In this document: in pieces, positions 18,445 to 27,740 of the stretch
Layout: each line of letters starts with the position of its first letter
How positions within the stretch are numbered: position 1 is the stretch's first letter
Assembly (NCBI RefSeq): GCF_964026475.1
Contig: NZ_OZ032151.1
Span: forward strand, 1,415,615 to 1,479,614
Length of the DNA: 64,000 nt
DNA from: Candidatus Tisiphia endosymbiont of Nemotelus nigrinus
Lineage (GTDB): Bacteria; Pseudomonadota; Alphaproteobacteria; Rickettsiales; Rickettsiaceae
Direction of reading: 5' to 3'
The notes under the pieces: model-generated
Told to the model about the DNA's origin: nothing
The model's database searches: none
What the model saw: only the letters and a program-made list of their open reading frames with translations
Made by a program: the position numbers and the translations under genes

Positions 18445-19959
18445 CTAATTACATAATTTTACATATTCACGGTTTAATTGTACTATATTCCAAAACCATA
18501 AAATAATTATAATAATAAAAATTGTTAGTAAATAAATTACTATTGAGTCACATGTGGCAGTAGGCAGCATAATAAATATAAAAGATTGAATAAAAGCTCC
18601 CAAAGATTTACCAAATTTAGTACTAGTAAGCTCAACAGCAGCTTTGCCTTTTGTTCGAAGTTCTAATGATAAAGGAATATATGCCATTTCCTTTGTTGAA
18701 TCAAATAACGAATATTTAGTGGATTTACTTAAAATATTTTGTATTCCGCCAATAATTACAGCAGCATAAATTGGATTAAAGTCTTTGATACCACAACCTA
18801 TATCTTCTGAGAAAATAACAAAGATAAAAAACATCATACCAGTTATCAAAAACATTAAGGGGGTTAATAATGCTGAAATTAACCAAGTAAATTTCCTAAT
18901 CACATTACTGCCAACTATCATAAAAGTAACACAGGAAATTCCCATCCAAATATTAAATCTACCCATAAAATTTATATAATCTAACGTATTGGGATTAAGC
19001 TCTCTTACTTTAGCTTTCCATGGGCCTTCCACTATATTAGTAAGGGCTCCATAACAAATTATCAATAAAGCAATGCGTCCAACATATTTTGAGTTAATAA
19101 TCAGCCTTATACTATCCAAAAGTGGTAAAGAGGTTTTCGCCTGTATTTGAGTTACGTTAAAATCAGCCATTAACCCTTTATTATTCAAAATAAGATAATT
19201 AATTAGCCTAAATAACAGCATTGCAATTATACCGACAGACACTATTATAGAAATAATCGGCTGTAACATTAATTCTGAATTATATTGCAAATCTTCATTT
19301 ATTATAACTTGAGCATCTGACACCTCTCGTACATTTGAGAAAGCTACTAATACATTACCAGCTAAAATTAAACCAACATTACCTACCATTCCTAAAATTG
19401 GATAGAAACGTTTCGCTTTACTTGTATCAAAAATATTGTTAGCAAATTGCCAAAACATTAGATTAATAATTACTGCACTCCATAATTCTGCACAAATATA
19501 CATGATAGCATAACTCCACTTACCCATTATCTTGATAAACCACCGAAAATTAGGGTACAAAGATACTAAATGTTCTATCTGCTCAACATTTGGATGATAA
19601 AGCTGTTGATTAGGATAAATGACATAGGCAAATATCAGAAAGAACAACAAGAAACTTGAAATTATTATATAAAAAATATATTCAAAACGTATGTGATTAC
19701 TGAGTTTTACATATAATACAGCGAATAATATAGAAGATGGCAAAACAAACCAAAGTTTTAGAAAACTGATGACCTCTGCTCCCATTGAGGGTACGACCAA
19801 TCCGTCTTTAACGGATCTCAATGCACCAAAATTAAAAAGAACACACAGCATCATTAATGCCATAGGTAGAAAAAGCTTCAGTTCTTCTTTTTCTATTGGC
19901 CAAATGATTTCCTGAATTTTAGAAAAAATATTTTTGAATGGTAACATTATATTACACAA
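18445..19959 (-). CDS. tlc: ATP/ADP translocase family protein (Tlc)
   Basis: Nucleotide transporter of the rickettsial/chlamydial Tlc family: 504 aa, about 12 membrane helices. Typical segments are IWPIEKEELKLFLPMALMML at the N terminus, SVKDGLVVPSMGAEVISFLK, NIVEGPWKAKVRELNP and the signature KSTKYSLFDSTKEMAYIPLS with ELRTKGKAAVELTSTKFGKS. The family exchanges host ATP for ADP or imports other nucleotides. Which of the five rickettsial paralogues this is cannot be decided by eye. Its presence is the strongest sign of an intracellular lifestyle in this window. Confidence 0.93.
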   Translation of the reverse strand: MCNIMLPFKNIFSKIQEIIWPIEKEELKLFLPMALMMLCVLFNFGALRSVKDGLVVPSMGAEVISFLKLWFVLPSSILFAVLYVKLSNHIRFEYIFYIIISSFLLFFLIFAYVIYPNQQLYHPNVEQIEHLVSLYPNFRWFIKIMGKWSYAIMYICAELWSAVIINLMFWQFANNIFDTSKAKRFYPILGMVGNVGLILAGNVLVAFSNVREVSDAQVIINEDLQYNSELMLQPIISIIVSVGIIAMLLFRLINYLILNNKGLMADFNVTQIQAKTSLPLLDSIRLIINSKYVGRIALLIICYGALTNIVEGPWKAKVRELNPNTLDYINFMGRFNIWMGISCVTFMIVGSNVIRKFTWLISALLTPLMFLITGMMFFIFVIFSEDIGCGIKDFNPIYAAVIIGGIQNILSKSTKYSLFDSTKEMAYIPLSLELRTKGKAAVELTSTKFGKSLGAFIQSFIFIMLPTATCDSIVIYLLTIFIIIIILWFWNIVQLNREYVKLCN

Positions 19960-20058
19960 AGAATTACCTAAAGATAGATGCTATATTTGACATATAATAT
20001 AGCTAACCAGAATAGTATTTACCTACAATCTTAAGAGCAGTAAAAACTAATTAGCTCT

Positions 20059-21648
20059 TTACACTAAAAAAGCACTTGTCACAAACTTAGTTAATGTCGG
20101 TTGTAAGAATGTTTCTAATTCTTTACTGATTTCATCAATATTTTCTATTTTATTACCATCACGACTTAATGTCATTTCGCCAGAAGTAACATGTTGCATA
20201 ACAGATTTAATTATTTGCTTATGGTCATGCTTACCATCCATATATCGCAGAGCAAATTTCTCAAAAAGATTAATAGCTATAACTTCATGTCTTTGATTAG
20301 TCACTAACATACTGGAGGTATAAGTTACCTGATATGAAATAAGCTTGGATGCTTTAGGTTTATCAAGATTTACTTCTTTCCTAGTATTTTGCAACGTGAT
20401 ATTAATATATCCTTGCAATACTAATTTCATGGCATTAGCTAAAAATTCGGTCTTTATTTCATTCAATTTTGTTCCCTGTAATTTTTTATTACTACTCACA
20501 GCAATTTTATCAAAACTCATAGGGTTATTGATATTCTCAGAGAAAGTATATAGTATCGCTTTAATATAAGGAGAAGATGTTGATAAACTATTATCTTTAT
20601 TACCATTATAAAAAAACTTCTCTACTTCGAATGAATTAAGATCTACATCAGTAAGAGGTTTTTCTGGCACTATATTAAATGTCATATTAAATTTAGTAAT
20701 ATCCTCATTACTGATGGCTCTATTTAATTTAATACTATTATGGCAAAGCAAAGTCGATCTAAATCGACGATTGGTGATGAAATCCATATATTGTTCAGTC
20801 CTAACAATATCATTTATCGCTTGTAATTTTTCTACCACTTTTGCCGGCATATTTCCTAAATACATGGTGGATATAGTACAATCAGACAGATATTGTAGAT
20901 TATTTTTTCTAGCTTCATCCATAAATTCATGAAAATAATATTGCATATTATCTTCTTCTAAATGGTCATGACGCAAGTAATGGTCATTTTGCCTAGCAAG
21001 TAAATTGGCTTCATTTTTTAACACTTGAGCATAAGGGGAGTTGGAATCTTCCAAACTATCATTAACGAATTCAAGTAACAATCTAGATTGAGCAATTTTA
21101 TCTTGAATAGTATTAAAGGTATTTGAGTGATAAAGCATCATATCTCTTATAGTACGCACCATATTCCAGCCAGGTAGCGTATTATAACTAATATACACGA
21201 TGCCATTTTCTGATAAATTTTTAGTACTTACCTCAAAAATCTTATCCTGGACAAATTTTGGTACCCAAGAGATTACTCCATGACAAATTATATAATCAAA
21301 TTTACCAAATGATTCATCAATATCTGTAATAGAGCAATGTAGAAATTCTATATTTTTAAGATTTAATCCTTCTTTATGTTTATTAGCTTCATCTATTTGC
21401 ACTTTAGATAGATCGACCCCAACAAAATGTGCTTTAGGATAATTAACAGCATGAGGTATTAAATTACCGCCTGCAGCACACCCTAACTCTAACACTCGTG
21501 CAGTTTCAACAGCTGGTGGTTTCATACCAAATAACACAGCAAGTGTCTGCAGATGATATGGATTGGTAAGGGAATACGGATAACTCTCGTAAGGTACTTC
21601 ATCGTATGTATTATGAGGAGCTGAGGTAAGCTCTAAATTAGTAGTCAT
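20059..21648 (-). CDS. SAM-dependent protein methyltransferase with regulatory domain (PKMT-like)
   Basis: 529 aa. The class I methyltransferase fold has motif I VLELGCAAGGNLIPHAV (about 52-68), VGVDLSKVQIDEANKH and FDYIICHGVISWVP. The C-terminal half, from about residue 230 (DHLEEDNMQYYFHEFMDEAR), corresponds to the methyltransferase regulatory domain family. The architecture and text resemble the rickettsial protein lysine methyltransferases PKMT1/PKMT2 that modify OmpB in Rickettsia. The substrate here is inferred. The next gene in the same direction encodes an outer-membrane barrel. Confidence 0.85.
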   Translation of the reverse strand: MTTNLELTSAPHNTYDEVPYESYPYSLTNPYHLQTLAVLFGMKPPAVETARVLELGCAAGGNLIPHAVNYPKAHFVGVDLSKVQIDEANKHKEGLNLKNIEFLHCSITDIDESFGKFDYIICHGVISWVPKFVQDKIFEVSTKNLSENGIVYISYNTLPGWNMVRTIRDMMLYHSNTFNTIQDKIAQSRLLLEFVNDSLEDSNSPYAQVLKNEANLLARQNDHYLRHDHLEEDNMQYYFHEFMDEARKNNLQYLSDCTISTMYLGNMPAKVVEKLQAINDIVRTEQYMDFITNRRFRSTLLCHNSIKLNRAISNEDITKFNMTFNIVPEKPLTDVDLNSFEVEKFFYNGNKDNSLSTSSPYIKAILYTFSENINNPMSFDKIAVSSNKKLQGTKLNEIKTEFLANAMKLVLQGYINITLQNTRKEVNLDKPKASKLISYQVTYTSSMLVTNQRHEVIAINLFEKFALRYMDGKHDHKQIIKSVMQHVTSGEMTLSRDGNKIENIDEISKELETFLQPTLTKFVTSAFLV

Positions 21649-21716
21649 ATGTTCTCCATACTAAATTTAAATGTATTATACACTAAAAAACTCAATGCAC
21701 TAATAGTCTTTTTACA

Positions 21717-22445
21717 TTAAATCGGTAATTTATAGATAAATCCTAAACCAAACTCTCCAACCCCTATGGTCTTTTTGATAGGAGTTGCTGGTATAAATTT
21801 CTGGGTTTTCACATCCAAAGTATCATAGTTAATCTTTATGGAATGAGCAGCTTGTAATTTTGCTGCTATATTAATGCTAAAATTACTAGATAAATCTTTA
21901 GAAAGTCCAAGGCCTACCTGCCAAGCAAAACAATTACTACGAGTGGCTCTAATTTTAAAATATTCTACATCCATTAAATCCCAACGAGAAGAAGTAGACC
22001 TAATTTTTACTTGGGCAATCCCAGCGCCTAATGTGACAAAAGGAGTTATTTCTTTAATTTGGTCAAAATCATATACAAGATTAAGCATATATACATTGGA
22101 AATTATCTTAGTGATACCTGGAGTTTGTGGTATAATTAAACCGGCAACCTCTTGTTGGGGTAAAACATAATGTAGCCGATATTTGGGTTGATGCATTATT
22201 GAAAACTCAATAGCCATTTGCGGATAGAAGCTGTAACCAATCTTACCACTATACATCTTAGACCTTTTTAAGGTAAAACCAGTACCTGAACTATGACGAA
22301 ATTTTTTTACTACCGGTTCTACTATACCAGCTTCCGTCCCAATATAAAAAAATCTCTGCTCAGCTTTAATCTCATCTGCATGAGCCTTAGTAACAACCAA
22401 TAAGCATATATAAATTGTAAATAATATTTTTTGTAATTTATTCAT
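21717..22445 (-). CDS. outer-membrane beta-barrel protein
   Basis: 242 aa with a signal peptide (about 1-23, cleavage after VVTKAHA). The remainder alternates hydrophobic and polar residues, as in an eight-stranded barrel: FYIGTEAGIVEPVVKKF, MYSGKIGYSFYPQMAIEFSI, VYMLNLVYDFDQ, PFVTLGAGIAQVKI and the last strand GEFGLGFIYKLPI. It resembles the OmpA/OmpW-like or Adr-type surface proteins of Rickettsia, but I cannot assign it to one. It lies downstream of the methyltransferase gene, from which it is separated by 68 bases. Confidence 0.75.
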   Translation of the reverse strand: MNKLQKILFTIYICLLVVTKAHADEIKAEQRFFYIGTEAGIVEPVVKKFRHSSGTGFTLKRSKMYSGKIGYSFYPQMAIEFSIMHQPKYRLHYVLPQQEVAGLIIPQTPGITKIISNVYMLNLVYDFDQIKEITPFVTLGAGIAQVKIRSTSSRWDLMDVEYFKIRATRSNCFAWQVGLGLSKDLSSNFSINIAAKLQAAHSIKINYDTLDVKTQKFIPATPIKKTIGVGEFGLGFIYKLPI

Positions 22446-22579
22446 TATAATTTTATATTTTTATATTTATTAAAAGCGAGGATTATATAATTATCCACTG
22501 ATAGGTCAATATAAAATTTTATGGCTGCATTTCCAGCAGGGCAGTTTATAAGTCGCAACTAATGATATAAAATACTAGC

Positions 22580-22615
22580 TGTTTAGCCCCAAGGTGTGAT
22601 GGTGTATATTATAAA
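22580..22615. repeat. solo left end of the IS481-type element
   Basis: TGTTTAGCCCCAAGGTGTGA and the following 16 bases resemble the left end of the IS481 element at 55858 (TGTTTAGTCCCAGGGTGTGG...), with a few substitutions. No transposase follows: the next gene is fabF. Probably a degraded insertion or an end left by deletion. Confidence 0.6.
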
Positions 22616-22682
22616 CTCATATATGGTATAATACCTTATAGTTTTTATTCTATCATAAAAATTATAAGGACTAACCCGAACA

Positions 22683-23942
22683 TTATATTTTCTTAACAAT
22701 TAAACTTGCATTAGTTCCACCAAAGCCAAATGAGTTAGAAAGTACGTAATTAATTTTTGCCTTTCTAGCTTCTAAAGGAACTAAGTCTATTTTTGCTTCC
22801 GGTATCGATTTATGTAAATTTAGAGTTGGTGGAGCAATTTGATCTCGTATTGCAAGGATTGAATATATTAACTCCACGCTACCAGTTGCTCCAAGCAAAT
22901 GTCCAATAGACGATTTCGTTGATGACATAAGAACATTTGGCTTGGCATCCAAAAATAATTTTTGAACAGCTAGTAACTCAATAGCATCACCAACTTGGGT
23001 AGAAGTACCGTGAGCATTGATATAATCAATAAGACTTGCATCAATTTTTGCATCTTTAAGAGCATAAAACATAGCTTTATAAGCGCCTCTTCCGTCAGGA
23101 TGAGGTGAAGTCATATGATAAGCATCTCCAGTGGAACCATACCCAATAATTTCAGCATAAATCTTAGCGTTTCTGCTAAGAGCATGTTCATATTCTTCAA
23201 GTACTACAACACCAGCTCCTTCTCCCATTATAAATCCATCACGATCTTGATCCCACGGTCTTGATGAGGTTTCAGGTGTAGAATTATATTTAGTAGACAG
23301 CGCCCTTGCAGCAACGAATCCTGCCACTCCAACTGGAGTAACCGGAGCTTCAGCTCCGCCAGCAATCATAACATCCACATTACCATATTGAATCATACGC
23401 ATAGCATCTCCTATGGCATGAGCTCCAGTAGAACAGGCTGTTGCTACTGCTTGATTTGGTCCAGTAAATCCGTATTTAGTGGAAACGTGACCCGAAAGGA
23501 GATTAATTAATGAGGCGGGGATAAAAAATGGGCTAACTTTGCCATTATTCTCTTTATGAAACCTTACTGATGTCTCTTCGATCATCTTAAGTCCACCGAT
23601 TCCTGAACCGAGTATTAAACCTGTCCTATCTCCGGATAATTCATCTTTTACTTGCCATCCACTATCCTCGATTGCCTCGGTAGCTGCTGCAATACCATAT
23701 TGGATAAATAAGTCCATCTTATGTACATTACGAGGGTCAATAAATCCTTCCGGATTAAAGCCCCTATCAGTTGAATGATCCACAATACCAGCTATTTTAC
23801 AAGCAAGATTGGAAGTATCAAACCTAGTAATTGTCTTGATACCACTACGTCCCTCTATAATACCATCCCAAGAAGGTTTCACACCGACTCCTAGCGGTGT
23901 AATTAGTCCAATGCCGGTTATAACTACTCTTCTAGTTGACAT
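22683..23942 (-). CDS. fabF: beta-ketoacyl-ACP synthase II
   Basis: Condensing enzyme for fatty-acid chain elongation (419 aa). The thiolase-fold catalytic triad is visible: Cys170 in VATACSTGAHAIG, His in NAHGTSTQVGD and His in SSIGHLLGATG. The terminal SNSFGFGGTNASLIVKK is the KAS signature. It lies 15 bases downstream of acpP in the same direction, the standard acpP-fabF pair. Start ATG at 23942, directly after a plausible SD region. Confidence 0.97.
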   Translation of the reverse strand: MSTRRVVITGIGLITPLGVGVKPSWDGIIEGRSGIKTITRFDTSNLACKIAGIVDHSTDRGFNPEGFIDPRNVHKMDLFIQYGIAAATEAIEDSGWQVKDELSGDRTGLILGSGIGGLKMIEETSVRFHKENNGKVSPFFIPASLINLLSGHVSTKYGFTGPNQAVATACSTGAHAIGDAMRMIQYGNVDVMIAGGAEAPVTPVGVAGFVAARALSTKYNSTPETSSRPWDQDRDGFIMGEGAGVVVLEEYEHALSRNAKIYAEIIGYGSTGDAYHMTSPHPDGRGAYKAMFYALKDAKIDASLIDYINAHGTSTQVGDAIELLAVQKLFLDAKPNVLMSSTKSSIGHLLGATGSVELIYSILAIRDQIAPPTLNLHKSIPEAKIDLVPLEARKAKINYVLSNSFGFGGTNASLIVKKI

Positions 23943-23957
23943 AACTATAACTTACGA

Positions 23958-24203
23958 TTAATTTTTTTTATGATGTATTACGTATTGTATAAGATCGCCA
24001 ACAGTTAGAATTTTACTAGCATCATCATCTGGTATATCGCATTTATACTTCGCTTCTATTGCCATCATTAATTCAACTATATCTAAACTATCTGCTTTAA
24101 GATCTTCAACAAATCTAGATTCAGGAGTAATTAAATCTTTTTTTACTTTTAATGTGTTAGAAACGATTTCAATAACATCCTGTTCGATAGCATTTCCATC
24201 CAT
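23958..24203 (-). CDS. acpP: acyl carrier protein
   Basis: 81 aa acidic carrier of growing acyl chains. The phosphopantetheine attachment Ser39 lies in the conserved ADSLDIVELMMAIE. I place the start at the ATG at 24203 (MDGNAIEQDV), preceded by GAGG 8 bases upstream. The open frame extends to 24293, but that would add 30 hydrophobic residues not found in ACPs. It precedes fabF. Confidence 0.95.
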   Translation of the reverse strand: MDGNAIEQDVIEIVSNTLKVKKDLITPESRFVEDLKADSLDIVELMMAIEAKYKCDIPDDDASKILTVGDLIQYVIHHKKN

Positions 24204-24550
24204 AATTAGAACCTCATAACATAAATTAAATTTAGTAAAATATTCAAACTCTAGCCACTTATAATGATTTGTATAGAATAAACATAATATCATATATAAG
24301 TAAATTTCGAGTAAATCGATACAACAATTTTAAACTTCTAGCATAAAAATATATTTTATGCCAGTGGAAAATAACAAGACAACTTAAGAATGACAATTAA
24401 TAGTAATAAACGCTTGATTTATTTGAGCAAATAGTTGCGCATTGGCTACGATGGCAAAACAAAACAACAAGCTGTTTTTGGCTCACCACACACTTCATGG
24501 CTCGCGATCACTGCTATAAATCAATAATTATTGTGGTTGCCAACCTTACC

Positions 24551-25453
24551 TTAGCATACATGCCTTTTCTTAATAATGGAGATAATAATGCCAAGCGACA
24601 GAAGAATAGTTGTCATAGCCAGTGTAGTATAAGATGGAATATGAATAACATGTTCAGCGAATATTTTTATACCAATAAATATTAATATTAATGCTAGAGA
24701 ATATTTTATATAACTAAATTGCTTAACAACATTAGCTAAACACAAGAATAAGGCACGTAAACCTAATATGGCAAAAATATTAGAAGTATAAATTATATAA
24801 GGATCCTTAGTGATAGCAAATATTGCTGGTATACTATCAATGGCAAACACAATATCCATGACTTCTATCATGATTAATGATGCAAAAAGAGGGGTAATAC
24901 TAATAGCTTTGTTAGTTTTAATAAAGAATTTGTAACCAGAAATTTTTGGGGTAAGATTAAAGTATTTTTGTAGGATTCTATAAATATACGATTCTTGCAC
25001 TTTCAACTTTTTATCTGATATATAAAAAGTTTTTACCCCTGTAATTATAAGGATAATCGCAAAAATATATAACAACCAAGAAAATTTTGAGATGACTATG
25101 ACACCTAAATATATAATTACAGCTCTAGATACTATAACACCCAAAATTCCCAAAAATAATATTCGATGTTGATAGATCAAAGGAATGGAAAAAAATTGAA
25201 AAATCATTAAAATAATAAAAATATTATCCAATGACATGGCTTTTTCTATAAAAAAACAAGTGTAATATTCTCGAGCTTTTTCTCCTCCCATATCAAAGAA
25301 AATAAAAACACCAAAGAGACCTGCTATAATTAAGTAAAAAAGACTTAAATAAATAGTTTGGCGGAAGGTTAATGCCTCGTTTTCCTTGTTGGCAAAACCA
25401 AGATCGTATATTAGTAAACCTACAATCACTATACAAAAAACAATCCACGTCAA
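24551..25453 (-). CDS. TerC family integral membrane protein
   Basis: 300 aa, about eight to nine membrane helices. The family signature [20 protein letters not shown] (about 68-88) and the second acidic membrane motif [20 protein letters not shown] (about 197-217) carry the conserved Asp/Glu residues of TerC/Alx proteins. These have been linked to manganese export and to metal loading of exoenzymes. The gene is single and points away from hflK. 24204-24550, upstream of acpP, holds nothing I recognise. Confidence 0.92.
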   Translation of the reverse strand: MTWIVFCIVIVGLLIYDLGFANKENEALTFRQTIYLSLFYLIIAGLFGVFIFFDMGGEKAREYYTCFFIEKAMSLDNIFIILMIFQFFSIPLIYQHRILFLGILGVIVSRAVIIYLGVIVISKFSWLLYIFAIILIITGVKTFYISDKKLKVQESYIYRILQKYFNLTPKISGYKFFIKTNKAISITPLFASLIMIEVMDIVFAIDSIPAIFAITKDPYIIYTSNIFAILGLRALFLCLANVVKQFSYIKYSLALILIFIGIKIFAEHVIHIPSYTTLAMTTILLSLGIIISIIKKRHVC

Positions 25454-25568
25454 AGTATCCTCCTATAATCCACTATAATAATTTGAAGAATTGATTTTCT
25501 CAAATATATTGATTTTTTAACTCTATTACTCATAACGTTTATGAATACTACATTTTTTGGTAACGAAC

Positions 25569-25597
25569 TTGACGTATCTAGAGATACAAGGTATAAT
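25569..25597 (+). promoter_or_regulatory. sigma70 promoter for hflKC
   Basis: TTGACG (25569-25574), a 17-base spacer and a perfect TATAAT (25592-25597) make the best consensus promoter in the window. The leader to the hflK ATG (25685) would be about 80 bases. No clear Shine-Dalgarno precedes that ATG. Confidence 0.65.
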
Positions 25598-25684
25598 TAT
25601 ATACTAAATTTCTTTTATAAGATATTAGTGCTAACTATATTTAGTGATATAATATACAAATTAACAAAATAGCAATAGCAGAAA

Positions 25685-26737
25685 ATGTTTAATCAAATTT
25701 TAAAAAAATCCCCTTGGGGAGATTCGGAAGAAGAAAACAGTGAATATAATATATTTACTAGACCAAGGAAAAAGAATAAGTTTAACTTTCACGAGTTTTT
25801 CAATAACTTTGGTTTCAACAACAATATAATGATATTAGTGTTCTTATCATTAGTTGGCATTTGGTTTGCTTCTGGAATTTATGAGGTTAAGGAAGGAGAA
25901 GAAGCCGCCGTAATGAGGTTTGGTAAGTTTGTTCGAAAAGGGTCTCCTGGTTTGAATTATCACCTTCCCCTGCCGTTTGAACAGGTAGTAGTTGAGAAGG
26001 TAAACCAATCTCGGAGAATTGAGATTGGTTATAGATCAACAAGTAACCTTAGACCTAATATGGATAGTACAAAAGCTATGACGGCTGAGAGTACAATGCT
26101 TACAGGCGATGAGAATATTGTTGCACTCAATTGTGACGTAATGTGGCATATTAGTGATTTGGAAAAATATATTTTTAATATTGTCAATCCAGAAGATTCG
26201 GTAAAAACAGTTGCTGAAAGTGCGATAAGAGAAGTGATCGGCAATACTCCTATATCTTCAATATTATCAGACCAAAAACAAGAAATTACTAATAAAATTG
26301 AAGCTTTAACCCAGAAAATCCTTGAGCATTATAATGCTGGTGTTGGTATTGAAAAAGTGCAGTTACTAAAAGCTGAACCACCAGCTGAGGTAATCGATGC
26401 TTATAGGGATGTACAAACTTCTAAAGCAGATAAAGAACGTGATATAAACCAGGCACAATCATATAATAATAATATTTTGCCTAAAGCTAGGGGTGAAGCG
26501 GCTAAAATAGTGCAAGAGGCGGAAGGTTATAGGCAAGAAGTTATCTCAAAGGCTGAGGGGGATAGCAAGAGATTTGCTGCCGTCTATACACAATATGTTG
26601 CTAATAAATCGATAACAAAGGATCGTCTTTATCTGGAAACTATAGAAAAAGTTCTAATGGATACCAGTAAGGTTATTATGGGTACTAATGGCGTTTTGCC
26701 GCATATGGCAATTCAGCAAAGTAAAATTAAGGAGTAG
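25685..26737 (+). CDS. hflK: FtsH protease modulator HflK
   Basis: Stomatin/prohibitin-like (SPFH) membrane protein that with HflC forms a cage around FtsH. 350 aa: a Gly-poor N-terminal cytoplasmic tail, one membrane helix (about 46-65, NIMILVFLSLVGIWFASGIY), then the SPFH domain beginning VKEGEEAAVMRFGKFVRKGS. A long charged helix (about 230-290, coiled coil) ends the protein. It is followed after 6 bases by hflC. Confidence 0.95.
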   Translation: MFNQILKKSPWGDSEEENSEYNIFTRPRKKNKFNFHEFFNNFGFNNNIMILVFLSLVGIWFASGIYEVKEGEEAAVMRFGKFVRKGSPGLNYHLPLPFEQVVVEKVNQSRRIEIGYRSTSNLRPNMDSTKAMTAESTMLTGDENIVALNCDVMWHISDLEKYIFNIVNPEDSVKTVAESAIREVIGNTPISSILSDQKQEITNKIEALTQKILEHYNAGVGIEKVQLLKAEPPAEVIDAYRDVQTSKADKERDINQAQSYNNNILPKARGEAAKIVQEAEGYRQEVISKAEGDSKRFAAVYTQYVANKSITKDRLYLETIEKVLMDTSKVIMGTNGVLPHMAIQQSKIKE

Positions 26738-26743
26738 TGCTAG

Positions 26744-27601
26744 ATGAAGACAATTTATTATATAAGTTTTGTAGCTCTTGGATTATTCTTATCAGTTATT
26801 AGTGCTTTGTTTACCGTTGACCAACGTCATTCTGCTGTGGTATTTCAATTCGGTGAAGCGGTAAGGACAATAGAGACTCCTGGATTAAATATCAAAATGC
26901 CATTCATTCAAAATGTTGAGTTTTTTGATAAACGTATCTTAAATGTAGAGGTAGAAGCAAAGGAACTAACTGCTTCTGATGGGAAAAGGGTAATCGTCGA
27001 TGCTTTTGCCAAATTTCGTATTGTTGATCCTGTGACGTTTTACAAAACTGTTCATAACTATCAGGGGGTTAAAATTAGGCTTAATAAAAACCTAGAATCT
27101 TCAATGAGAAAAGTTATAGGTAGATTACCTTTAACTAGCCTTCTTACCAATGAAAGGTCTGAGATAATGTCAAATATCTTAAATCAAGTTAATCAAGAGG
27201 CAAGAAATTTTGGGCTTGATGTAATTGATGTCAGAATTTTAAGAGCTGATTTGCCAAAAGAAAATAGTGCGGCAATTTATCGCAGTATGCAAACTGCTCG
27301 TGAGAAAGAGGCAACTCAAATAAGAGCTGAAGGGCAAGAAGAAGCGGCACGTATAAGATCCAGAGCTGATAAAGAGAGTAAAATATTGCTTGCTGAAGCT
27401 TATATGCAATCTCAAATCATCAAAGGGGAGGGGGATAGGGAATCAGCTAAGATATATAACCTTGCTTATTCTGTTGATCCAGAATTTTATAAATTTTATA
27501 GATCGTTAGAGGTATATAAAAATACTTTAAAGAAAGATGATACTTCTTTGGTATTGTCTCCAGAGGCAGAGTTATTTAAATATTTAAATTTGGGGAAATG
27601 A
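26744..27601 (+). CDS. hflC: FtsH protease modulator HflC
   Basis: Partner of HflK (285 aa). N-terminal membrane helix (about 3-22), then TVDQRHSAVVFQFGEAVRTI and the SPFH domain. The C-terminal helix REKEATQIRAEGQEEAARIR and SADKES-like heptads give the coiled coil. Only 6 bases separate it from hflK. The common order hflK-hflC-degP is kept here, joining three membrane-protein quality-control genes. Confidence 0.95.
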   Translation: MKTIYYISFVALGLFLSVISALFTVDQRHSAVVFQFGEAVRTIETPGLNIKMPFIQNVEFFDKRILNVEVEAKELTASDGKRVIVDAFAKFRIVDPVTFYKTVHNYQGVKIRLNKNLESSMRKVIGRLPLTSLLTNERSEIMSNILNQVNQEARNFGLDVIDVRILRADLPKENSAAIYRSMQTAREKEATQIRAEGQEEAARIRSRADKESKILLAEAYMQSQIIKGEGDRESAKIYNLAYSVDPEFYKFYRSLEVYKNTLKKDDTSLVLSPEAELFKYLNLGK

Positions 27602-27620
27602 TAATAACTGTAATGATATT

Positions 27621-27714
27621 ACGTCATTGCGAGACCACGTGAGTGGTCGTGGCAATCCGTTTTTGGTCACTTTTGTGGATTGCTTCGTCGACCTGCGGTC
27701 TTTCTCGCAATGAC
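27621..27714. repeat. palindromic repeat, GTCATTGCGAG family (copy 3)
   Basis: Begins ACGTCATTGCGAGACC and ends CTTTCTCGCAATGACA. Inner arms GGCAATCC and GGATTGCTTCGTCG. It fills the hflC-degP gap and might form a strong hairpin in a read-through transcript. Confidence 0.88.
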
Positions 27715-27740
27715 ATTTTACAGTTAATTAAATAGATGAT

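Noticed and set aside
24204..24293. 30-residue N-terminal extension of acpP
   Set aside because: Not found in acyl carrier proteins; the ATG at 24203 has a good ribosome binding site.
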